Counted from the first letter of the stretch, positions 1 to 14,000 are shown. The stretch: 64,000 nucleotides of DNA from Zingiber officinale (GCF_018446385.1 NW_024589857.1:806001-870000), one strand, 5' to 3'. Notes: generated by a model not told the origin, from the letters alone. Numbers and translations are program-made.

Positions 1-560
1 GTCCTACCATACTTGGTACTCTACTTTTATATATGCACTCGGTTAGCTAAATATCCGGTCGGGACATTGAATCACAACAGTCTATCAGAGAATAACAACC
101 ATTTGTCAGAAAATATTCTTTTGTTGTTACATGAGCATTCAATAGAACCTTCCTCAAAGGTGACCCTACACTTTCTATCAACCGACACATTGTGGCAGCA
201 TATTCCTTCAACCGCTGCATTAATGACGTAAGTTACAAAAAGGATGCACACAGGTAACGGAAGATTCCTCATACGGTGACTAACGCCTCTCAGGTTGTAT
301 ATATTCCCTTACTCGACAGCTTCTGACATTCGACATTCTCTGCTTCCTCATGATTATAGAGGTTATGAGAGATGGTATGTAGGGGGCATCTTTGTTAGGA
401 AGGTAGTCGCTAGATAGCAGTCTTACTTATGCGAACACATTTACTGTTCTTCATCTATTTTCCGCTCGGCCTCTCTTCTGACTAGAGCGTCAAAGGGTCT
501 GTCCCGGGACCTCTTCCCTGATTCTCCCTCTAACGCTTTCGGGTGCTTGGTATGCCCATG
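1..560 (+). mobile_element. Gypsy-type LTR fragment (fossil)
   Basis: Repeat-like DNA with no host gene. Around 470-530 it carries a GAGCGTC-aaggg-cccggga-cctcttccc stretch that resembles the R/U5 part of Ty3/Gypsy LTRs, and similar stretches occur at about 19.0 kb (- strand) and 41.2 kb. The window edge cuts the left side. It is broken, and the family assignment rests on short motif similarity only. Confidence 0.4.
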
Positions 561-566
561 ATAAAT

Positions 567-938
567 AAAGGGAGTAAGCCCTGGGGCTCCAACCTGCGTA
601 AAGCCAACTGGGATTAGATTGAGAGTCATCCAGGAGAAATGAGGGGACTGAGCCTAGGGTCCGACTGCGTAAAGCCTGTTGGGATTAGATTTGAAACCTT
701 GCCCAAGAAAAATGAGGGGGTTGAGCCATGGGGTATGACTGGTGTAAAGCCGGTCGAGATTAGATTGGGAGCTTGCTCAGGAGAAATGAGAGGATTGAGC
801 CCTAGGATCCAACCGACCGAGATTAGATTGGGAGTCTTGTCCAAGAGAAATGAGGGAATTGAGCCCTATGGTCCGAACGACGTAAAGCCGACTGAGATTA
901 GATTGGAAGCCTTGCCCAGGAGAAATGAGGGGTTGATG
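567..938. repeat. Minisatellite, about 5 units of 65-75 bp
   Basis: Five imperfect direct copies are marked by the words gattagatt (near 612, 680, 756, 820 and 893), gagaaatgaggg and gtaaagcc. Units differ by substitutions and small indels, so the array is not young. It follows Gypsy-like LTR sequence and may have been part of that element. Most of it is open in one + frame and one - frame, but nothing marks it as coding. Confidence 0.85.
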
Positions 939-974
939 AATACCCTATCGAAGATGTCTTAGGTTTTGGATTAT

Positions 975-1223
975 ATAATAAACCTAGTTAGCCTCATTGA
1001 CTAGTCCTAGGATAATTGGTCTGGTCCCATGGAATTTTCCCACTTGCCACCAGGTAAATCAAGAAGCACTCACAGTGGATAACCAAGAACTCCAGCATCC
1101 TTTGATTGCATGCCCCATTTAGAGAAAAATATCCTACAAATTTACCATATCTGAGGATCGAACTGTGGGTATCTAAGTAGTAACCTGGATGCCCTGCTGC
1201 TGCACTATAGTCTCGGGGTTTAA
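975..1223 (-). mobile_element. Au-like tRNA-derived SINE, complete
   Basis: On the minus strand a tRNA-like head starts near 1222. It has a box A-like stretch around 1197-1210 and a box B-like stretch at 1153-1164 (AGTTCGATCCTC). A body resembling the plant Au SINE follows (GGGCATCCAGGTTACTAC, ATGGGGCATGCAATC). Both ends are flanked by the direct repeat GTTTTGGATTAT (963-974 and 1224-1235), the signature of target-primed insertion. Length is about 248 bp and it looks full length. Confidence 0.78.
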
Positions 1224-1589
1224 GTTTTGGATTATGATCCATTCATTATGGTGTATAAGCTTTAAAATTTTATATAAAAAAAAATCATTTCCGATTATAG
1301 CAAAGTTGGAATGATCACTTGTTAAGTATTAATTAGTGGCAGAGGATTCTCATAGCAAGGTTGAGTTGGTTACTATGGGAAGGGTGGATATCATACGATA
1401 AGAATTTGAATTTTGATAAAATTGAGAAAAAAAACCACTCTTCTCATATTAGCTAATTATTGCTTCTCGATTTATCTCTTCACAAATAGTTATGGGACCA
1501 ATCATGTGAAGTCGCTGGGGTGATAGATTTTACCTTTTGTTACCATAAGTGATAGAGGGTCCAGGGCGATGCAACAAGTCTTCTAATTG

Positions 1590-1900
1590 TCTCAGATATC
1601 GGTGCAAATGAGTTCGTGAGCAATTTGATCATAACTTGACTCGAATTAGGAGTTGACTGAACTCGAGCTGGCTTAATTAAAAATCAAACTGAATTCGAGT
1701 CTAATTATTATTAGCTCGGTATCTCATTGAACAAAATGAACTAATAATAATATATATTTATAATATATAATATATTATTTATTAAAATTAATACAAATAA
1801 ATAAATAAAATTTGAGCTTGCGTTCAAGTCCATAATTAAATATGGTACTCACTCGAGTTTAGAGTCGAGCTTAGCGCAAGCTGAGAAGTGAGAACATATA
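1590..1900. mobile_element. AT-rich repeat, possibly hAT-type MITE
   Basis: The outer parts carry repeated GAGTTCG/ACTCGAG/GAGCTTG words in opposite orientations around an AT-rich core (about 1735-1810). This resembles common plant hAT-like non-autonomous elements. I could not fix the termini or a target duplication. Confidence 0.3.
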
Positions 1901-2571
1901 AGAATCGATATTTTCTAATTACAATATTAAGAAGTGGCAAAATGTAAAATGCAAATTGGTTTTTCATTTTTTTTTAGTTTCAGCTTTGTTTTCACTCGTG
2001 AAACAAATATAGTTGGTGTAGCCAATAGATATGCGCCACGTGGACAAACTTAGTTCTGCCAGGCGAAGTTGGATGCCGTCTCGTGTTTTTTTTTTTAATA
2101 TGTAACAAGGAACAATCCAGAAAGAGGGAAAAGGGGCGGGCTTCGATCGAGATCGCCTGAGGATAATTCGTGCCCCTTGCGATCTTGATTCTTCTTCCTG
2201 TTCATCGCATTTTGGATCTGGTATTTTTTTCTCGTTTGTCGGATAAATCTTTCGGTTTTCTCTCTTGATTTGACTCCTTCGGTTTCCGATCCTTTGGCAA
2301 GGCTACCGACGTCGATTGCTGGACCTTCTTCCCGTCGTCGTCGATGTTAATCTTCTAATCCGAGGCAAAAGCTTGGATTTTGTTTTGAGGCGGAGATTGT
2401 TCTTCGACGCGATTGATTGGTTTCTCCTTCGGAGGTATGAACTCATGGTGTTCGATGTATCGCCCATCATTGGTCGTGGAATTGATTGGAGGCTAACTTG
2501 TTGTGGTAGGGATTTTCAGATAAAATTTTGCTAGGTTTTTCGTTTCCAATTTCGCCAGATTGGGGGAAAAG
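1901..2571 (+). promoter_or_regulatory. Upstream region and 5' leader of ISCA1
   Basis: AT-rich DNA changes near 2130 into GC-richer, CT-rich leader sequence typical of a plant 5' UTR. A GT at about 2220 after GGATCTG could be the donor of a leader intron, common in this kind of gene. No TATA box is clear. No other gene is visible here. Confidence 0.35.
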
Positions 2572-3964
2572 ATGGCGTCCTCTGCGTTGAAGGCTGCGGC
2601 GGAGGTGGTCGGGCGTGCAGCGCGTAAGCAGGCTCTGACGCTGACCGATGCGGCAGCGGCGAGGATACGCCACCTGCTCGACCTCCGTCAGCGACCGTAT
2701 CTCCGGCTCGGCGTCAAGGCCCGCGGCTGCAATGGTCTGTCTTACACCCTTAACTACGCTGGTATGTTCCTGTTGTCTTCTCCTGGCCTTCTACTTGCAA
2801 TGCTTCTCTTAGAAATTCTAGTTTCTGCTTTGATTTTGGAAGCCACTGTTTTGTTGATTTTTCTCATCTTTGTTCCTCTTTTATTGGAATTTGGAAGTAA
2901 AACAGCAATAATGACTGTTATTTCTCAAGTGCATTCAGTTGATTTGTCCTGTTGATTTCTATTTAGCTCAATCATTTGTTTGTTTTGAAAGGCTAATTGA
3001 ATTGTTTTTCAACTTTACTCGATGCTTTGTGAGATTCAATAATGGTTACAAACCTTAATCTCTATTAGCATGCCGTAAAAGTGTAAGATGTACGAAAACA
3101 AAAAGTGAATGTCGCAAAGATAGAAAATGCTGAGATGAATGCCCAAAGTTACTAAAATGGATGAGAGAATAGATTCAGAATATCTTCTATTGTTGATAGA
3201 ATGAAAGAATAGATTGAGATGATATAGACAAATTCATTCGGAAAGCATATAGTCGTGTCCTTTTACCACGTTAATTAGGCTGCTCTCAAGTCTTATCTCA
3301 AGAGATCAAGTAGGAAAGAATGCCGTCTATGCATACTTTTTAGTACAATATTTGCATGAACATGGGCTTTCCTAGTTATGTTTACATCTGTAAAATAATT
3401 CTCAAGTAGCCATGTTATCATTCTGATTCATGTTTATTTCAATTCATAAACATAAACTGAAAAGCCTGCATTTTCTGATTAGCTATTTAGAATGTAAATT
3501 GAAAAGGCAGAAGTTCAGGAGGTAGATTTTTTAAAGTAGAATGTTTTGAATGAAAACATTTGCATTACGGCACTCTTGGTTCAGTTCACAAAACAGTATA
3601 TAATCACCATCTGGAAACATTTACATGATGGCACTGTCTGCAGATGAAAAGGCTAAATTTGATGAACTGGTGGAAGACAAGGGTGTCAAAATACTAGTTG
3701 ATCCAAAAGCTCTTATGCATGTAATTGGAACGAAGATGGATTACATTGACGATTCACTGAAGTAAGCTTTAATTGAATTTCCGAATGCCTTCAAATTCTT
3801 CGACGCATCAGCATTCTTCATTCACAAACCAGGATCTCAAATATCTGTTCTCTTGCAGGTCTGAATTCATTTTCATAAATCCTAACTCGAAAGGGCAATG
3901 CGGATGCGGAGAATCCTTTATGACAGCAAGCAAGGCTCCAAATGCTAAACCAACTCATCAATAA
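2572..3964 (+). CDS. ISCA1: Iron-sulfur cluster assembly protein IscA-like 1, mitochondrial
   Basis: A-type Fe-S scaffold/carrier that helps deliver iron-sulfur clusters to target proteins in the mitochondrion. Exons are 2572-2761, 3644-3761 and 3859-3964. All introns are GT-AG and the phases close to give 137 residues, normal for the family. The three invariant cluster-binding cysteines are present: Cys53 in RGCNGLSY, and Cys117 and Cys119 in GQCGCGESF. The family blocks [31 protein letters not shown] and [12 protein letters not shown] are all seen. The N-terminal 20 residues are Ala/Arg-rich without acids except one Glu, fitting a short targeting peptide. The start is the ATG at 2572; an in-frame upstream TTG is not credible. 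The gene looks intact. Identification is from remembered family sequences, not from a search. Confidence 0.95.
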
Positions 3965-5093
3965 CACTATCCTAGTTAACAGGTCTTGAATGTTATAGTT
4001 ATCGACTTACTATTGGCATCAAACAGTTGAAGGCAACCTACTCGACTCAAGTTTGTTTTTTCATGTCGGATAAGATTTATAACTCCATTTGTTTCCTTAT
4101 TATACAGTTGCATCATGCCAAAGAGAGATTTTGTGTGTGGATATCATCATAAGGATCTTGATATGATAGAATGACATTGAGGTATTTCGCTATTATGCGG
4201 CGTCTGGTGATATGTAAGCGACTAAGGATCTCAGTTATACCTCAAAGAGCATTCCTAAAGTTTCTAAACTAATTTATAGCCCTTTTATAGCTTTGGCAAT
4301 GTATCCAAAACTGAAATTGAGTTTGTAAAAAGCTTGTGCATAGTCATGTTAGAATTGTCACTGTATTAGGGCTTTAAATGAATAGAATTTTTTATATTAC
4401 TGAAACAAATATAATTATTTATTATAATATTGAGGGCGATTAAGCAATAACTAGGAGCAAAATAAATTTATTAATAATCTAATAATAAATTCTTCAGCCA
4501 CAGTTTGTTTTTTGTTTTTAGTTTTTCATTCAAATATATAAAAACATTGTCTTTATTAGATTGCTTTTCAACTAATTATTTGCACAAATAGTATGTAGTT
4601 AAGCTTAATAAAAACTAAAGCTCCATAGGTATTTTTTCGATAAACAAAATTGAATATGATTTTTAAACACGATAACTGGAAAAAAAAAAAAATTAAATAT
4701 GCTAAAATTTAGCTCGACAGTGGCTGAAAATTGTATCAGCTTAAATTCCCCTCAATCGAAAACTCGGCTTAGTAAAGCAACAAATAGATTCTGACATGAC
4801 CAGAATATGCACAAACAAGCCTGCCGATATTTTATGCCATGATGATTCAATGTTAAATGAATTTTGAAAGGCTAAAAAAATACAAGGAAAAAAAAATATT
4901 CCAAGCTATTCGTCGAGCCCATGCAATTTTTTTTAGAGATTTTGTATCTCCATGGGAGTTCTGGTGTATTCCAAAACCATTTGATGGCCTTTTAACATGC
5001 TAAGTTAAGGAGTGTTTCTATTGTTTCTATCTCTTATCTGGTACACGTTGAATAAGAGACTTTACTCGTGCCCTTCGGTATTCAACACCGAGT
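3965..5093. other. Intergenic, AT-rich, converging gene ends
   Basis: The 3' UTR of ISCA1 probably occupies the first few hundred bases. From about 4380 the DNA is AT-rich with poly-A runs and holds no gene or repeat I can name. The VPS45 stop codon lies at the right edge on the other strand. Confidence 0.6.
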
Positions 5094-8000
5094 TCAGACA
5101 GCATGACTCGTGCGTGATATCGTTTGTGCCTCTTCCAGGTCTCTTAGGAACCTGCATTTGGAAAGACATTAAGGTATATCTTATGAGAATTTTTAACATC
5201 ATGGGGGCATGTTAAAAGCTGGTATCAAGTTCTGATTGAATGAGGGTTAAATAATATATTAATAGTCATAAGAAAAAGAAAATGTCTGAGTCCATAATCT
5301 TAAAACTCTCAGAGATGCATTTAAAATAATATGAATGTCTACTCATGCAACCAATAAATGATAAATACGCACAATTAATCAAAGGAAGAGGGAGATTAAA
5401 GAAGATTTTTTTAACAACAATAAAATATGATAAAATTTATTTTAATATAGATGAAGATAATACGAAATTAGGCCTAATGACGTAGGAAGATCAATATAGC
5501 TAACTCCACTTGGTGGGATAAATGTTTGGTTGTTGTTATTATTGTTATGGAAGGATAACATCTTTCTAGCCATTACCAAATTGTTGAAGGGTGAAATAGC
5601 TTCGTAATGATGAAGATGATGTATTAGTATATATTACTTCATAGGACAGTTACGAAAGCATCTCTATCGACAACGGGATAGCCAAAACATCCTGAGAGCT
5701 AAGATAGCTAATGCTAGAGCAAAGGCAACGGTTTGTTGGCCATGTGTGCATGTTTGCAATGTGTTCAGATATAGTTCCTCATTTACTAGCATCTATACCG
5801 ATATGCTACTACTATGTTTCACATGAATATCAGCATTATGTCTAGGAGCAAGCTCTCCCGAGTACAAAATCCTTAACTTTGGTCATATTATGTTGATGGG
5901 AGCCATTGATGGACAGGTTGGTAGGCTGTTTAGTCGGGGAAATAGAACAGCAAGCAGCTAATTACATGAAGTTCATGAAAAGAGAAAAGGTCCGGGTAGT
6001 AAATGAATGCAAACATTATACCTCTTGGAGTTGAGGACAACCGAGCCTCCAAGTATGAAACGTGTTCCAGGGTTCGAAGCATTGTGTAGGGCAACAGCGC
6101 GTGCCTCCTCATATGTCGTGCCTCCAACAATGAAAATAACTACATCTTGAGGTCTGCATTGTGTAAATCAGAATATCAGACAAGAGAAGAACAATAAAAG
6201 AAACATTCATCCATGCTTGTGCGAAACTATAAAAGAATGCTAGTTTTGGGCCTAAAAAGGGATCCATGCTAACCTCCCTTGCTGGAAGTGATTGCCGATA
6301 AATGGATAATCAACATCTTTCAGTCGTCCTTTGATGATGTTTTCCATAGTTTGAAACAGAAGTGGCTGGTGTTGTGTGTACACATTCTCAACACCCTGTG
6401 ACAAAATAACTTCCAAATTCAAGATGTCCTAGATGCAGTAGGTAAATTTGCTATTGTCAAACCTTAATCCCACGAGCCATGTTACGAGCAATGCTCAACA
6501 GATCACGATTCCCGTAGAGATCTCCAATTCGCTTATCAACCCCTGCCTGCTTTAGGAGGAATTGAACAAGCTGCAATCAAGACATAGGGCTTATTGAATA
6601 TGGTATCTCATAAGCGTAAAAGGGATATATACATAAATACTGATAGTAGTTGAAGTACAGACTATGGATATGCAGCTCAGGATGAAAAATACTAGCAAGG
6701 GATTTAATACTGAATACTAGCATTAAAAGGGATTGAATACAAGCGAGGAGGATGAGCATGATATGCAGAGAACCCAGGATGAAAAGTAAATTTAATTCGA
6801 ACCAAGGTTTGAAGTACTGTCCCATGCCAGGATATCCTGAACTAAGATTATCTACTTTTTTAATCCCTTCTACCAATTTACATCTAGAAATCTACTATAG
6901 TGAATTAAAATTAATTTCAATTGAATTCAACTCGGCAGATTTTGACACATGATAAAGTGTGTCAAAGCATGCTGAGCCTCGACACAGTAGACTAACATAC
7001 ATGGGAGAGATTACTAGCACCAACCAATACTAGGTTTGATAATTTGCTAGAACCGTAAATTTCGATTGAACTAGCTTAACTTAGAAGAAATGATAAAAAT
7101 TGCATGTTACAGAGATAGGAAGATATTTCACATGAGAAGAATTGACTGCACGATATTTGCAGAAATTTATATATACTGAATTGCTATATAAAGCATTAAC
7201 TTTTAGCATCATGCTTAAAATCTGGACTCTGGAGTCAAAAAATATTCATCAATTACAGTTCAGGACAAATAGCATCTAGTTGCCATGGAGGAACGCAGAT
7301 GCCAGGAGATTTTACAACAATTTCTACCTACATCATTACAACTAATATGAATGAGCTATTGCTGGTCATTCATGCAAGCCTGACAAAACCAGAAAACTTT
7401 TGGACTTTTGAAAATTGAAATACAATGAAATTAAACAACACGTTAAAGAATATAATATCTAGTGCTTAATGCAAAAAGGAATTTATTTGCAGACATTACC
7501 CCAGGCTTATATTTTGCAGAGTGAGAAGCTAATTTGTTAAAGAGCTGCATCAACTGAACTGGACTCTCTTTCTCATATCGCAAGGCATACAACATTACTA
7601 GTCGCAAACGATCAATATCAGAAATATCTTCATTATTCAGAAGATTGGTGACAGTCTGTGAAATGTTATATAAACTGCTCTCAGCTATTGAATTAACAAA
7701 AACGACTAGTAAGGCTCAGTAGGTCAAAATAACAGAAAAAGAAAGGAATTTTGGTGAATTTCCACCAGACAAAGAACTAATAAGTACCCTTCTTTTGCTG
7801 GCTAGAAACCTTAAATTGCACATTTCCAGAATACAAACTCCTACAAGCATTGGTGTTGACAAGTACAACTTAAAGCAACTTGATCTCTCAACTTATGTCT
7901 CTTGTCGTACTATTGCACAGCAAACCCAAAGAATAATCATGGGTCCCAATCAACATCGTGGCAATCATACTATGATTAAGAAAGAAATTGAATACGAATT

Positions 8001-11000
8001 GGGCTTTTGATGGAGGCCCCTTTGCATGACTGGCAGATTCATGATAAAAACATACAGGACTACTGTAAACAACTTGGTTTGGGGGATAATTTCATTAAAA
8101 AAAAATCTTAAAAGAAAGTAAGCTTCTAAATATTTCCCTAAAAAGGAATAGTTGCTAAATATGGAAGTCTCTTTTGAACTTTAAACGAAGCTAGCTCAAA
8201 CTTCAAACTTTGATCTAATTTCATGGAGCTTCATTTTGTTGCCGAACTTATTGATGAGCCATGATTTATCGAGGTGGTTGACTGTTTCCATGGTCAAGAT
8301 CCACGTTTAAAATTGGCCTGTATAGCATGGTAAGCTTAATACACATCCTTCTTTCTGTGCACTAATAGATTCCATCAACAACTGCAGAAGAATCTGGTTG
8401 CTCACCTTTCCTTTCCTTGATCTACTACTTAATTGGGTAAGAGGCTTCAGCTTCACTTATTTCTATTACCTTGGACAAGATATCTATCTGTTGAGCTCTG
8501 GTTGGAAGGGCCTTACAGCTTTCCTTTAAGAGTCTTCATTTTCTCCAGCTTGGCTACATCTATATGGCTCGTTTGGTGAGGTGATGCTTACAGCAATGCT
8601 AACAGAATTGGTTCAACCTGCTCCATAGAAGGCTAGATCTGCTCCTGATTTGGCATTTTAGAACCTCCCTCATCAAGTGTAGACTTTATCTATATATGCT
8701 TCCAGATTGACTGACCTGATTATTCTTCAAAACAGCTTAGAGAATTTCTTCTCCTCTGCAACGGTCATGCGGAGATGGTTTTGATAATTGGCATTTCTCA
8801 TTCTTTGCAATTTGTGATTTGTTGTCCTCCATTTTTTGTTTTGTATCTCTGATAGCTGACCATTCTTCGGTATATGTGGTGAACATAGATTTAATATGAG
8901 AGGATGAGTGGATTGTGTTGTAAACTCTGTCATTCTTTTATTAAAAAATGTACTTTTAATTGTATAGTAAATTTGTGTTATTTAGTGTCATATCATAAAC
9001 AATTCAACAATTATGATGTCTAAAAAAACATACTTAACTCTTTTCTGCTTTAGCTAATCTAATCATTAAAAATATGAATATATGATATTTTGTGGAGTCA
9101 AAGTGATGTCTGATACCATGTAGTACTTATAGGGTAAAGAATTAATTAAGAATTAGAAGATAAAGTTTTAGAGGATTAGATTTGCTACAAAATAATTTGA
9201 AACAAGGAAAACCAGTTTTTCATGAGATAGCTACTGGATTTCTGGAGAAAATATAGCCATTAAAAAGAAGATTCTGCTACAATACAAATGAGCAACATGA
9301 TTTGAAGAATTAGTTGCAAGTTCAGCAGTCTGAAATTGCACAAGAAAAGTAAATAACATAGAGGAAATAAACAATAATGGGGTTTAGGACAAAACCAGAG
9401 TAACTTTTGCTCCTGGAGAAAACATGAAACTAACTTAGCCAAAATGTATTAGTATTCAAATGGTAAATAACAAATAGTGATCTGAAGTCCATGTTGGTGG
9501 TATAAATAAAAAATAGTCAAATTCCAGAATTAGCCTAGTTCAGTTTTAAAAAATATTAATGTACTGTAGAAAGTTAGAAACATGTTCGAAATACCTCAAA
9601 TGCTGCTGCTTGTCCACTGTTACATGCAAGCTCTTGTTCCGTTTGTGAAACAATCATGAGCTTTCGCTCTTGAACAATTCTACTCATTTCTGTAACCAAT
9701 GTTACATGCTTTGAAACATTGCCCTGCATTTTTCGATACTCAGGGTAGTTGTTTACAAATTTTGACATATCCTCTACAAAAAGGCATCCAAAGTATCAAT
9801 TATTAATTTTCTTCAATTGCAAAGCTAATTGGAGACACAATAGCCAATCTATACCTATTGTCTGAATATTCTGATTACTCTTTGCAATCTGCTGGAACTC
9901 ATCCACCATTGTCTTAATATTCATTCCGAGATCTCCAAAATTCTCATACATGTTAGCTTTAAAAAAGCTATCTTGTTCTGATGAGAGCACCACCTCCTGT
10001 GTCAATTCAAAACTCAGCAATAATCCTAAAAAAATTTGAAAGGTACTGTAAGAGTATATAAAAACCAAACATAAATGAGAGATGATAGATTTAGCAACCT
10101 GTTGTTCATTGGCAACTTTACCAACATTCGTCAGATCTACTTTATTATCTTCAATTCCAATCAACTCATGAACCATTGCCTGTCATGAGTATACAAAGAA
10201 TTCAAAAAATAAAAATAAAAGAATTGTATCAATCACCAGGACATAAGCATAATCTTGGGATCAATTTATTATCATTCTTACTTGATAAGTCCATTGGTTC
10301 AGCAGAGGTGTAACAGGATCATCCCTCCTATCAATTACAAGCAACAAAGGGGAGAATTCTGTACGTCTGAAATCAAACAAACTAGTTTCTTGCTCATACA
10401 TAAGCTTCTGCAGAATTAATAGGTTAGCTCTTAGAAATGGCATTATAAAATTTTTAAAAAGCATATGTTAGAAGCTAAGGACAGAAGAACGTCACACAGA
10501 AGGTGTCAATGCAAATTAATATACAATGACTACAATTTTACTCACTGCACTTTCTTGTGCTATTCTCTTGGCGATATCAGATGTTCTCTGATACCGTATA
10601 ACAGGGCGTCGCTTGAGTGCTAAGAAAACTCCAGCAATACCATCCACGGCTCGATCACAGAAACTTTGAAAAGTTGGAGGATCCACAACAGTTGGCAGCA
10701 TGTATATGTGATTCATTGGCATGTTAAAAGTGAAATGGTAAGGATCTATGGCACAAAAGTCAGCAAAGAACTCCTGAAGGTCAAAATAAATAATGTTACC
10801 ACAGGCAAGGATCAAATACTTAAAGCATAAGGTAAAGAAAACCAAAAGACGATATACATTATTATCCTAGCTCCCCAAACTCCCATTTCAGTGTGGAAAG
10901 AACTCATTTCAGACAATAAACATGTAGAATTAAAGCAACATTTACCCGTTGTTTAAGGAAGCAGGATGTCTCTGTTTTGGGGTATTCACAAAGCAACATC

Positions 11001-14000
11001 AATAATCACTGCAAATTAAAACCAGTGGGGTGGCTTGGTGGTAAATTTTTTTTTTAAGAAAAAAATCAATCACTGCAAATTGATTTTTTAATTAGTAGAG
11101 CCAAAATAATCCACTATCCAAGTAGCTGAAAAAATCACTGATAGTGGATATCCCTAGTGAAATGAAACTGTAAACTGAAGAATAATTTTGTAAAAGATCA
11201 TATCTTAACTAGTTACCATGTAATCAGGTTAAAATACTATAATTAAAATATGAAGATAAAGAGTAAATGCAACTTACTTGAACTTGGTGGACAATTTCTT
11301 GCTCATCAGAGTCAGCGAGCACTTGAATTTGGGTGATTTTCAAAATGTTGGAGAAAACTACAAAAAGTGCGAAGCTACTTGCTTTTATGATATATAACTT
11401 CTAAATTGAAGAAGTTATTCTTTAAGAATCTAGAACACATACACAAGTGATATTCTCCAAATCTGGGTTTGACCAATTGACGTCGTAATTTCTGAATATT
11501 CTCGGTTGTCGGGCGAAGAAAGTAAACTGCTTTTAGGTGGGCCATTGTTTCCTTTGACATTGAATCAACAAGTTCCACTAAAAACACCTCCTTTTTGAGT
11601 AGTTCTGATTGGCTATAGGCAACACTTACAATGCTGACCTGCACATTACAATAAGGAATTCAACATTATAATAAACTTTTTTCTACCAAAGAAATCATAC
11701 TTGTCCTCAATCACACATAAATTCATTATTCTACACTTCCCTAAAAGAGACATTAAACAATTACAGCCTTCCTATTAGATCTAACAAACAGATTAACTGG
11801 CAGTTCAAGTAGCCTGCCAGGGTATAGCATTAATAGAGAATCAAAAACAGTCCAGTCAACAAATCAGAGGAAAAGAAAAACCAAGCAGTAGCAACTACAG
11901 AGCACAGCCAGCCACCTAAAGACCAACAAATTTTTGAAAACAAAACATAACACCCACCCACTGTTTCTCCAGTCAAAGAAAATTGGCTGTTTAAACTCCG
12001 CCCATGATGACCAGTCATGGCCGGTCCCAAGCCCGGATAAAGGAGGAGGGTTGCGTTAGGTTGCCAGCCAGCGTCAAACTATGGCAAAATTTCATGAATG
12101 AATCCATTAAACTATTGTGCTAATGCTAGGTTGTTCCCCGGAAGGAACGCGTTGCAGGGTCCGACTGTAACGTCTCGGCAAGGACCGCTACATCTCCAGA
12201 ACTCGGGTGTAGTGATAAATATGCAAGAGTTCGCGTTACAGGGTCCGACTGTAACGTCTCAGCAAGGACCGCTACATCTCCATGAGAACTTGGGTGTAGT
12301 GTTAAATAGGCAAGAGTTCTCACACCATAGGTTAGATAAGAACAAATATGATAGGAAAACTAATAATCTAAGATTTGGAACATGGAATATAGGAACTCTC
12401 ACTGGTAAATCAATGGAGGTAGTAGATATGATGATTAGGAGAAAAATTAGTATTTTGTGTGTACAAGAGACAAAATGGATAGGCGAGAAGGCAAAGATGA
12501 TATAGAACTCGGGTTTTAAGTTATGGTACACTGGAAAGAGTAAAGCAAAAAATGGAGTGGACATCATTGTAGATAGTTTGTTAAAGGATGAAGTTGTAGG
12601 AGTAGTTAGAAAAGGGATAGAATTATAGCCCTTAAGATAATAGTGGCGAAGGAAACTATGAACATAATTAGCGTATATGCACCACAAGTAGGATTAGATG
12701 AAGCTACCAAATCAAGGTTTTGGGAGGACTTAGATGAAATATTACAAAATATTCCACCAAATGAAATGATTTTAATAGGAGGTAATCTAAATGGGCATGT
12801 CGGAGTGAAAAATGAGGAATATGAGAGAGTACATGGGAGTTATGGGTTTGGAACGAGGAACAAGGAAGGGAAAACTATATTAGATTTTGCGATAGCATAT
12901 GACCTTATATTAGCTAATACGTTTTTTAAGAAAAGAGAAGGACACTTAGTCACATTCAAAAGTGGAAATAATAAATCGCAAATTGACTTTCTTATGGTTA
13001 GGAAGAAGGATAGAAAGATATGTAAAGATTGTAAAGTCACCCTGGAGAAAGCTTAACTACCCAACATAGGGTAGTAGTGTTGGATATACGCCTCAAACAT
13101 AGTATCAATAGAAAAAAAATATATACAATTCCTAGAATTAAATGGTGGAAGTTAAAGGATGGGAAACAAAATATATTTAAGGAGAAGGTAGAAGTACAAG
13201 CATTAGGTGAAATATACGATGACTCTAATACAACATGGGATAAAATGGTATCAAAGTTGAAAATAGTAGCTAAGAGTGTACTCGGTGAGTCAAAGGGACA
13301 TGCACCACTAAGTAAAGAATCTTGGTGGTGGAACGAGAAAGTACAAGAGAAAGTGAAGGAAAAAACGAATAGCTTATAAGGAATTATATATTTGTAAGAA
13401 CCAGGAAACTTAAAAAAATATACAATAGTCAAGAAAGAAGCTAAAAAAGTAGTGAGTGAAGCAAAAAATGAAACTTTTGAACGGTTATATCAAAAATTGG
13501 ATACAAAAGAAAGGGAAAGAGACATTTATAGAATAGCTAAAGTGAGAGAAAGGAAAACAAGAGATCTTAGCTAAATAAAATGTATTAAAGATGAATGTAA
13601 TAGGGTATTAGTAAACGATGGAGAAATAAAAGAGTGATAGAAGAGGTATTTTCATCAACTTTTTAATAAAGGTTTAGGTGACCAACTTAACTTAGGTAAT
13701 TTAAGTAGGTCAAGTGAGCATAGAAATTTTAATTTTTATCGTAGAATTCAAATTTTAGAAGTAAAACAAACTTTAAATGAGATGCACAATGGAAAAGTCA
13801 TTGGACCAGATGATATTCCAATAGAGGTATGGAAATGCTTAGGAAAACAAGGTATTGAATGACTTACAAAATTATTTAACATGATATTGAAAACAAAAAA
13901 AATGTCTGATCAATGAAAAATAAGTACTCTAGTTCTCTTATATATGAACAAGGGAGACATATAAAATTATGTAAACTATAGGGATATTAAACTAATGATT

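Noticed and set aside
6060-6080. GGTTCGAAG word resembling a tRNA box B
   Set aside because: It lies in an exon of VPS45 and has no box A or cloverleaf around it.
13037-13432. Minus-strand frames inside the RTE LINE
   Set aside because: Antisense shadows of the LINE coding strand.
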